This document shows, piece after piece, positions 60,801 through 64,000 of a stretch of 64,000 bases of DNA. The translations under genes were made by a program, and so were the position numbers. Below the pieces are notes generated by a model. The model saw only the letters and a list, made by a program, of their open reading frames with translations, did no database searches and had not been told where the DNA came from. Position 1 is the first letter of the stretch; every line of letters begins with the position of its first letter. The stretch spans positions 22,971,024-23,035,023 of the forward strand of contig CM054140.1 in the NCBI GenBank assembly GCA_028751875.1, given 5' to 3'. Source of the DNA: Rapana venosa (taxonomy: Eukaryota; Mollusca; Gastropoda; Neogastropoda; Muricidae).

Positions 60801-63248
60801 CATTGATTACAGGCACACTCCCACTGTTGATAAACACAACGTGGATTTATTACAGGAACACTCCCACTGTTGATAACACAACATGGATTGATTACAGGAA
60901 CACTCCCACTGTTGATAAACACAACACGCATTCATTACAGGCACACTCCCACTGTTGATAAACACAACGTGGATTTATTACAGGAACACTCCCACTGTTG
61001 ATAACACAACATGCATTGATTACAGGAACACTCCCACTGTTGATAACACAACATGGATTGATTACAGGAACACTCCCACTGTTGATAACACAACATGCAT
61101 TGATTACAGGAACACTCCCACTGTTGATAAACACAACATGGATTGATTACAGGAACACTCCCACTTTTGATAACACAACAATGCATTGATTACAGGAACA
61201 CTCCCACTGTTGATAACACAACAATGCATTGATTACAGGAACACTCCCACTGTTGATAACACAACAATGCATTGATTACAGGAACACTCCCACTGTTGAT
61301 AACACAATGTGCATTGATTACAGGAACACTCCCACTGTTGATAACACAACAATGCATTGATTACAGGAACACTCCCACTGTTGATAACACAACACGCATT
61401 CATTACAGGAACACTCCCACTGTTGATAAACACAACACGGATTGATTACAGGAGCACTCCCACTGTTGATAACACAACATGCATTGATTACAGGAACACT
61501 CCCACTGTTGATAAACACAACGTGCATTGATTACAGGAACACTCCCACTGTTGATAAACACAACACGCATTGATTGTCAACAAACACAACAAACTGATTA
61601 TTTGCAAAATCAAGCTCAAATAAGTAGATTTTTAGCAAACACGAGACACAGACTGATTATCAACAATCTCTGATTGATAAATTTTGTTTTCAAAAGGTTA
61701 CATGCATTTCATCAATCTTGTCTTTCAACATGTTATATCTAAATACACAGAGACACACTGAAGAGGGGTGGTTTTTACTTTACTACAATGCATAACGAGC
61801 AATTAACAATGGGCCTTTAGATTTCTGAGAATATTACATCACTATAAAACAAACAGGCTGTTATATATCAAAAGCTAAGTCTTCTTTCATGCTGGGAATT
61901 TTTTTCACATTTCTGATAGAACTGATGAAAAGGTAAAGGTAAAGGAGTCCCATAACCTATAAGGTCGTAGGGGAGCGAGGCGTCAGAGACCTTACTTCTC
62001 TAGGGCCAGCATATTGAGGGCGGCGCCCATCTCCTCTCCCTCGCTGCTTTACCTTCCCTGACCCTAAAGAGGGCAGGTACCCATTTACAGCTGGGTGAAC
62101 TGGGGGAGCTGTACTGAAGCCAAGGCGCGCAAACGGTCAACCATCCAACTGGTAACCACGCTCGACGCTGCTTAATTTGGCTGGGGGAAAGCGAGTGTTC
62201 CGACCACTGAGAGAATAAAACAAAAAAGGGCAAAGTACTGAGCTACAAAAAAGAAACACAAACTGAAATCAGTCCACATACCTCTGTTTCCAAGCTTGTC
62301 AATCAGGAAACCTGCACCAATTACAACAGCAGCATTTCTGCAGAGGAAAAAAAAAGAGTAAAATAATGTACGATGACCGAGAAACATTCATGATTCCTAC
62401 CATACGCTCATGGCAGAAATAAAACATTTCAGTCAAACAGTTTTAACTTAACATTTTCAACTGTTTGGTAGTGTTTATGAGTTACAAATGATATATATTC
62501 AGTAGTGTTTATGAGTTACAAATGATATATATTCATTCAGTGTGTTAAGACTTTGTCCCCAAAATCTGCACTAACTCAGTTTTGCATAAGAAAACATTAT
62601 GTGAACTAGCACAAATTTTACACCAAGACATTATATTTTTTTTAACTGCCAATCAGTAAGCCATTCCATATGCCAACCAGCCAGCCAGCCAACCAACCAG
62701 CAAGCCATCCAACCAACCAATCAACAAATCCAAATGTGAAGAGTTACTGCAGCACTGCACAGAAACTTGTGGGTATTGCACCTTAGGCAAAATGAATGTG
62801 GCACAGCCTAGCCCATACCTCTCCCTCTGCTGAAGCGGCCATTGTCAAATGCATGGTTTCATTCACACACCACTCTGTCCATGTTTTCTCTCAGGTTCCT
62901 TTGTCAGTGGAAGCAACACAAGTCACTGATGTAAGTAACACTTCAAAAAACTATCAGGGGAAGTGGGGAGAGTTGGCCCCAGACACAGCAGAAAATGAGT
63001 CACAGAATGTCAAGTTGACAAGTAACAAGCTTGCCCAGACAATGAATCAGATTTCTGTCTCTAAGACACTTTCTTTTTCCTCTGAGGCATTCCACATGAA
63101 ATATAAGAGTACACGTATACATATGTAAACATGTGTGCATTCACCAACATAAAGTAGAAAAACAAATGTGCATAATGTTCTTATACGTACAGAACACATA
63201 CACACACAACACATACACACACATGTGCACAAACACACACACACTCAT

Positions 63249-63323
<75 letters not shown>

Positions 63324-63725
63324 TATCACATCACATCCATCCAAACGTGACAGCGCGCAAACACAATCTCACCAACACTCACACAATCTCACGAACATAT
63401 ATTTAAAAAAACAAACCCTCTCAATGCAGTAACCTACGTCCAAGCATAGATGGCATAGAGGAGGTTGTAGTTATCCTGCGACAGACCCAGACAGTCAGTA
63501 CAGTTGTTGCAGGTGGAGTTGTCGTCCGACCTATTGAAGTAGTCATCGAAGAGAGCGTCACCGGTTCCATTTCCACGCGTACAGTTGTTTTCCTGCGCAG
63601 ACCAATCATTCAAAATGTTCATAAATGAGTAAATGAACTGATACATCTATTCTGTCTCATTCACATGTAAACTTGTAAAGCATTTAAATTTATCACACAC
63701 ACACACATGCATGCATGCATACTTG

Positions 63726-63790
<65 letters not shown>

Positions 63791-64000
63791 GCTGTGACTA
63801 TAACCAAAAAGAACATCAATTAAAGTAACTACCATATCAATCAAAACAATTAGAAGAACAATTAGACGACAATAACAAAGTGGTTCACGGCAAACTATTT
63901 TACTTACATCTGTGAAAGTTTTCTGCAGGACACTGGGCATATCAAAGCAGAAATATGACCCAAATGTCAGCATGCAGTTGAAGAACAGCACGATAAAGCG
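47741..64000 (-). CDS. MFSD1: MFSD1-type lysosomal MFS transporter, 12 exons in window, N-terminus missing
   Basis: Minus strand. Exons: 64000-63908 (enters from outside), 63592-63438, 62337-62282, 60775-60632, 58923-58765, 56746-56631, 54753-54653, 54054-53934, 53001-52864, 51943-51804, 49852-49735, 47887-47741. All phases match; 1488 nt, 495 residues plus stop. Landmarks shared with vertebrate MFSD1 include GSYFCFD in TM1, LLYAIYAW in TM2, MFS motif A as [22 protein letters not shown] before TM5, [13 protein letters not shown] before TM7, and NILNxSRKQ-like sequence after TM12. The family has 12 TM helices and sits in lysosomes; vertebrate MFSD1 works with the accessory protein GLMP and exports dipeptides. 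Here the first luminal loop is enlarged and glycosylation-rich, and the tail has a dileucine motif. A paralogue of MFSD1 is possible; the fold and family are clear. Confidence 0.93.
48135..48535 (-). repeat. Repeat D, copy 1 (MFSD1 last intron)
   Basis: About 400 bp shared with 54205-54590, from TATCACAGTTCTTGATTAAA to GGTCATCGTCGAACACGAC. This copy has an extra internal tandem duplication (GGCCTTTGGAGAACAT twice, 48322-48361). A frame on the minus strand ([12 protein letters not shown]...) is open in both copies, but the differences between them mostly change residues, so coding selection is not indicated. Confidence 0.8.
48952..49024 (+). repeat. (CT)n microsatellite
   Basis: About 36 CT units with one interruption near the end, directly upstream of a LINE fragment. 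Confidence 0.95.
49025..49500 (+). mobile_element. LINE 3' end with zinc-knuckle-like motif
   Basis: A short open frame ending at 49318 contains [18 protein letters not shown], the CxxC...H...C pattern at the C-terminus of many non-LTR reverse transcriptases, then a 3'UTR with GAATAAACTTTG near 49487. It is truncated to the last roughly 100 codons. The clade cannot be assigned. Confidence 0.6.
49506..49734 (+). repeat. (CT)n and (CA)n microsatellite cluster
   Basis: Mixed CTCTCACACACA repeats with a pure (CA)n run at about 49632-49692. The cluster abuts the donor of the MFSD1 TM12 exon. Confidence 0.9.
49735..49852 (-). CDS. MFSD1: MFSD1 exon, TM12
   Basis: 39 complete codons. Begins [20 protein letters not shown] and ends NIVDRKK, the last membrane helix. 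Acceptor tgtgtgcag within a CA/TG-rich tract, donor AAG|gtaagt. Confidence 0.93.
49905..50470 (+). mobile_element. Old tRNA-type SINE fragments
   Basis: 49905-49985 has a tRNA-like A box (GACTAGTGGTTAGAGTGTTG). 50205-50470 is a diverged SINE-A-like body (GAGTTAACATTGGTCCCGAC, TCCTTCGGGTAGGATATT, ACATCTTGTGCACATCC). Between them are TG-repeat patches. Confidence 0.5.
50471..51803. other. MFSD1 intron, nothing recognisable
   Basis: AT-rich. A short CTAGTGGTTAAAAGGGACC tRNA-like scrap and a C run occur near 51680-51725. No exon. Confidence 0.4.
51804..51943 (-). CDS. MFSD1: MFSD1 exon, TM10-TM11
   Basis: 46 codons plus two bases: [20 protein letters not shown], corresponding to the ALWPMVAFVVPxxxLGTAYG block of vertebrate MFSD1, then [20 protein letters not shown]. 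Exit phase 2. Confidence 0.93.
52043..52165. mobile_element. Two SINE-A2 tails in inverted orientation
   Basis: 52043-52090 reads as an inverted A2 tail (GCTTAGAGCTCGGAGGTTTA). 52095-52165 reads as a direct A2 tail (GTACGCAAAATCTCACCATT, then GAGCTCTCAGCTGAGGAA). Together they form an imperfect palindrome. Confidence 0.5.
52385..52572 (+). repeat. Tandem repeat of about 64 bp, three copies
   Basis: TCTGCAGTGAAGTCATATCT, ATGTAAAATCAGTTTCCACT and TTCAATGTATCTATG blocks recur about every 64 bases. The minus-strand frame across it is repeat-derived and not a gene. Confidence 0.85.
52600..52770 (+). repeat. Repeat E copy in MFSD1 intron
   Basis: CACAAATCCAACATCACTCC, GAGTGTGGTCAGTTCCTGCT and GGGGAAACTGACAGCTGTGG match 43448 and 59460. 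Confidence 0.7.
52864..53001 (-). CDS. MFSD1: MFSD1 exon, TM9-TM10
   Basis: 46 codons, phase 0 at both ends. [20 protein letters not shown] gives a second motif-A-like DxxGKR after TM8, then TM9 and the start of TM10 ([10 protein letters not shown]). Confidence 0.93.
53070..53365 (+). mobile_element. SINE-B, full-length (tRNA / 5S-like head)
   Basis: A tRNA-like A box (GCTTAGTGGTCAGAGCACTC) is followed by a 5S-like stretch with AAGGTTAAGCATCA and CTTGGATGGGTGATCG. Next come AGCTGTAAATGGGTACCTGC and the 3' end TAGGTTATGGGACACCTTTA. Confidence 0.85.
53803..53933 (+). repeat. C20 run with A/C-rich low complexity
   Basis: A C run at 53803-53822 followed by about 100 bases of ACCAAACAAA-type sequence, abutting the donor of the TM8 exon. 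Confidence 0.9.
53934..54054 (-). CDS. MFSD1: MFSD1 exon, TM7-8 loop and TM8
   Basis: [20 protein letters not shown] followed by a helix ending SPFLGGMI. The donor is a weak ATT|gtcagt, chosen because it keeps phase 0 with the next exon (DILGKRG) and agrees with the family. Confidence 0.88.
54205..54590 (-). repeat. Repeat D, copy 2 (MFSD1 intron)
   Basis: Same 0.4-kb element as 48135, without the internal duplication. Both copies lie in introns of the same gene in the same orientation. Confidence 0.8.
54653..54753 (-). CDS. MFSD1: MFSD1 exon, TM7
   Basis: [20 protein letters not shown] onward, ending FPFMADAR; the VTDIKxxSLxFWL entry to TM7 is a family hallmark. Donor CCAG|gtgagt, exit phase 2. 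Two (CA)n runs (54757-54846) directly precede its acceptor in transcript order. Confidence 0.95.
54757..54846 (+). repeat. (CA)n microsatellite, interrupted
   Basis: Three CA runs separated by AAATA. In the transcript this is a (TG)n tract ending at the 3' splice site of the TM7 exon. Confidence 0.95.
54893..55390 (-). mobile_element. RTE-like LINE 3' fragment in MFSD1 intron
   Basis: The minus strand has [21 protein letters not shown], [18 protein letters not shown] and [11 protein letters not shown] blocks, and ends with the same GGAGAAACATGACAAAA tail as 40560. Frameshifts split the frame near 55190. Confidence 0.8.
55404..55480 (-). mobile_element. L2-type 3' tail fragment
   Basis: An (ATA)n tract followed by GGAATTTATATAGTGCTATA and CTTGTAAAGAAAAAAAATCA, the reverse complement of the LINE tail at 1580-1645. 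Confidence 0.7.
55685..55870 (-). mobile_element. RTE-like LINE fragment
   Basis: Similar on the minus strand to 3967-4179 (the Cys-poor tail block with [15 protein letters not shown] and RQQRW-like patterns), frame-broken. Confidence 0.55.
56203..56275 (-). mobile_element. L2-type 3' tail fragment
   Basis: An (AAT)n tract followed by GGAATTTATATAGCGCTGTA and CTTGCACAGACAAATCAAAG. Confidence 0.7.
56631..56746 (-). CDS. MFSD1: MFSD1 exon, TM6 and central cytosolic loop
   Basis: [20 protein letters not shown] (TM6), then a charged loop [19 protein letters not shown] between the two six-helix halves. Donor CTG|gtaagc, exit phase 0. Confidence 0.93.
56865..57065 (-). mobile_element. SINE-A 3' part
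   Basis: The minus strand has GAACATCTTGCGCACACGTT, GAGTAGGCCATTGTGTGCC, and an end with CACATGAGTGCACATTCC. Confidence 0.75.
57066..57629. other. MFSD1 intron, nothing recognisable
   Basis: Mixed sequence with a purine-rich patch (57425-57625). No gene. Confidence 0.4.
57630..57920 (-). mobile_element. SINE-B, full-length
   Basis: The minus strand reads GGGACAGCTCAGTGGTCAGA, then AAGTTAAGCAGCGTCGAGCG and GTTGGATGGGTGACCG (5S-like), the AAATGGGTACCTGCC body and the TATGGGACACCTTTACC end. Confidence 0.88.
58078..58610 (+). mobile_element. SINE-A2 interrupted by an L2-type tail
   Basis: Head GGTGGCAGGATGGTTAAGGC, B box GGGTTTGATTCCAG, core TTTGGATGAGACTATACACC, then GAAGAGTAGGC. Here 58306-58378 is a separate piece (GCAAGATATAGCGCTATATA plus (ATT)n). 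The SINE resumes with TGTGCCGATAGGAATGG and ends in the A2 tail after a C-rich patch at 58480-58560. Confidence 0.8.
58640..58765 (-). repeat. Tandem duplication spanning an MFSD1 5' splice site
   Basis: In plus orientation the block CCGCCCCAACAAAACCCCAA ... GAAAGAAAAG ... ATGC(A/T)CTCA is present twice about 60 bp apart. A third, partial start lies at 58640. Each full copy ends with a donor read on the minus strand as GGGGCG|gtgag. The exon-proximal one (58764) is the annotated donor. Confidence 0.85.
58765..58923 (-). CDS. MFSD1: MFSD1 exon, TM4-TM5
   Basis: [20 protein letters not shown] through [15 protein letters not shown] to LKVTLWG. The [12 protein letters not shown] segment is a strong family signature. 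Donor GGGGCG|gtgaga at 58764; an in-frame alternative donor with a better consensus lies 60 nt downstream. Enters and exits in phase 1. Confidence 0.92.
58924..59035 (+). repeat. (CA)n / (CGCA)n microsatellite
   Basis: About 110 bases of CA with CGCA variants, abutting the acceptor of the TM4-TM5 exon. Confidence 0.95.
59082..59450 (+). mobile_element. SINE-A, full-length reference copy
   Basis: tRNA-derived head with A box GGTGGCAGGATGGTTAAGA and B box GAGTTCGATTCCCAG. Core GTCCTTCGGATGAGACTATA, then GAACATCTTGCGCACACGTT, GAGTAGGCCATTGTGTGCCG, CATACACACGGGGACTGGAT, AAGCACATAAGTGCTTATTC and a TAAAAGAATAAAATAAAT tail. This is the least diverged copy here. Confidence 0.9.
59460..59830 (+). repeat. 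Repeat E copy in MFSD1 intron
   Basis: CCTTCTTTTACCAAGTCCAA, GTGTGGTCAGTTTCTGCTAT and AAAACTGACAGTTGGG match 43448 and 52600. A later TTTTCGCTCAGGTGACA block at about 59724 matches about 44096. Confidence 0.6.
59831..60631. other. MFSD1 intron, nothing recognisable
   Basis: AT-rich with a (TTG)n run at about 59932-59965. No exon. Confidence 0.4.
60632..60775 (-). CDS. MFSD1: MFSD1 exon, TM3-TM4
   Basis: 144 nt, phase 1 in and out: [20 protein letters not shown] (TM3), then [20 protein letters not shown] (TM4, with the GRLLFGxGxxS pattern of the family). The acceptor TTATCAACAG|TGGGAG is itself the first unit of the adjoining minisatellite. Confidence 0.92.
60761..61575 (-). repeat. 43-bp minisatellite made of the TM3 exon 3' splice site, 19 units
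   Basis: Nineteen units of 42-48 bp. On the minus (transcript) strand each reads TTATCAACAGTGGGAGTGTT, CCTGT and then AATCAATGC-like spacer. The unit nearest the exon is the real junction, in which CCTGT continues into the exon as TTTCC. The other 18 share 15 exon bases and at least 10 intron bases. One unit (near 61170) has CAAAAG instead of CAACAG. Small differences (GATAAC or GATAAAC; CATGG, CACGC or CGTGG) define sub-types that recur along the array, as in unequal exchange. Confidence 0.97.
61580..61929. other. MFSD1 intron, nothing recognisable
   Basis: AT-rich. The first 90 bases hold decayed AACACAAC- and CTGATTAT-like echoes of the minisatellite. Confidence 0.4.
61930..62212 (-). mobile_element. 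SINE-B, full-length
   Basis: The minus strand reads CTCAGTGGTCGGAACACTCG, AAATTAAGCAGCGTCGAGCG, GTTGGATGGTTGACCG (5S-like), the AAATGGGTACCTGCCC body and the TATGGGACTCCTTTACC end. Highly similar to the copy at 57630. Confidence 0.88.
62282..62337 (-). CDS. MFSD1: MFSD1 exon, TM2 end and motif A
   Basis: A 56-nt exon: [18 protein letters not shown]. The [10 protein letters not shown] segment is the MFS motif A loop between TM2 and TM3. Acceptor cctctgcag, donor CAGAG|gtatgt. Confidence 0.92.
62338..63437. other. MFSD1 intron
   Basis: AT-rich. A 34-bp duplication (TAGTGTTTATGAGTTACAAA twice, about 62468-62535), CCAGCCAGCC-type low complexity near 62680-62720 and a pure (CA)n tract at about 63250-63321. 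No other exon is supported. Confidence 0.5.
63438..63592 (-). CDS. MFSD1: MFSD1 exon, luminal loop 1 and start of TM2
   Basis: 51 codons plus two bases. The loop has five N-x-S/T sequons (NCT, NGT, NRS, NST, NCT) and four cysteines, three of them in a CxxCxxC cluster, before [12 protein letters not shown] (start of TM2). The vertebrate loop is much shorter. Acceptor ctgcgcag, donor GGAC|gtaggt. Confidence 0.9.
63593..63907. other. MFSD1 intron with (CT)n
   Basis: Contains a (CT)n run of about 30 units at 63728-63788. Nothing else recognised. Confidence 0.8.
63908..64000 (-). CDS. MFSD1: MFSD1 exon, TM1 (partial, runs off the window)
   Basis: 31 codons: [20 protein letters not shown] then [18 protein letters not shown] corresponds to GSYFCYD of vertebrate MFSD1. 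The cytosolic N-terminus and start codon lie to the right of base 64000. Donor GAT|gtaagt, phase 0. Confidence 0.92.

Noticed and set aside
60892..61527. Repetitive frames of about 60-83 codons within the minisatellite
   Set aside because: They are translations of the 43-bp repeat. The sense frame used by MFSD1 meets TAA in each decoy unit.
60761..61575. CRISPR-like array
   Set aside because: The units are contiguous 43-bp near-identical repeats without unique spacers, in a eukaryotic intron; the unit is an intron-exon junction.

Overview
The window is nuclear DNA of an animal. Genes are split by GT-AG introns, and introns and spacers are filled with diverged SINEs, 5'-truncated LINEs, (CA)n and (CT)n microsatellites and long C/G homopolymer runs. 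The SINE core with a GATGAGAC block, the tRNA/5S-headed SINEs and the CR1/L2-like LINE tails fit a lophotrochozoan. A mollusc, probably a gastropod, is my best guess, but this is inference from repeat style and is not proven.

Three transcription units are supported. (1) From the left edge, + strand: two internal exons (61-181 and 3724-3806) of a gene I do not recognise. They are followed by an 11.3-kb block (5067-16349) of four diverged tandem copies of a unit of about 4 kb, then a candidate terminal exon and 3'UTR (16350 to about 18260). (2) 22666-34728, + strand: a complete nine-exon gene for a STAR-family RNA-binding protein (KHDRBS/Sam68-like, 356 aa). It has a CpG-type promoter with NRF-1-like and ETS-like motifs, a short 3'UTR, and a candidate distal terminal exon at 39748. 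(3) 47741-64000, - strand: twelve exons encoding the last 495 residues of an MFSD1-type lysosomal MFS transporter, whose N-terminal exon(s) lie beyond the right edge.

The spacer between genes 2 and 3 holds LINE and SINE debris and a GC-rich, promoter-like segment at 42.2-42.6 kb.

The most unusual structure is in the MFSD1 gene. A 43-bp minisatellite (about 60760-61575) was built from the 3' splice site and first 15 bases of the TM3/TM4 exon. It places 18 decoy junctions, 17 with an intact AG, directly upstream of the real one, and every decoy leads to an in-frame stop. The next coding exon has its 5' splice site duplicated 60 bp into the intron, giving an in-frame hydrophobic 20-residue extension if used. 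Other points are a first luminal loop with five N-glycosylation sequons and four cysteines, a dileucine motif in the C-terminal tail, and a SINE family with a composite tRNA plus 5S rRNA-like head. The KHDRBS and MFSD1 genes have unrelated functions (RNA processing and lysosomal transport); I see no evidence that the three units act together.
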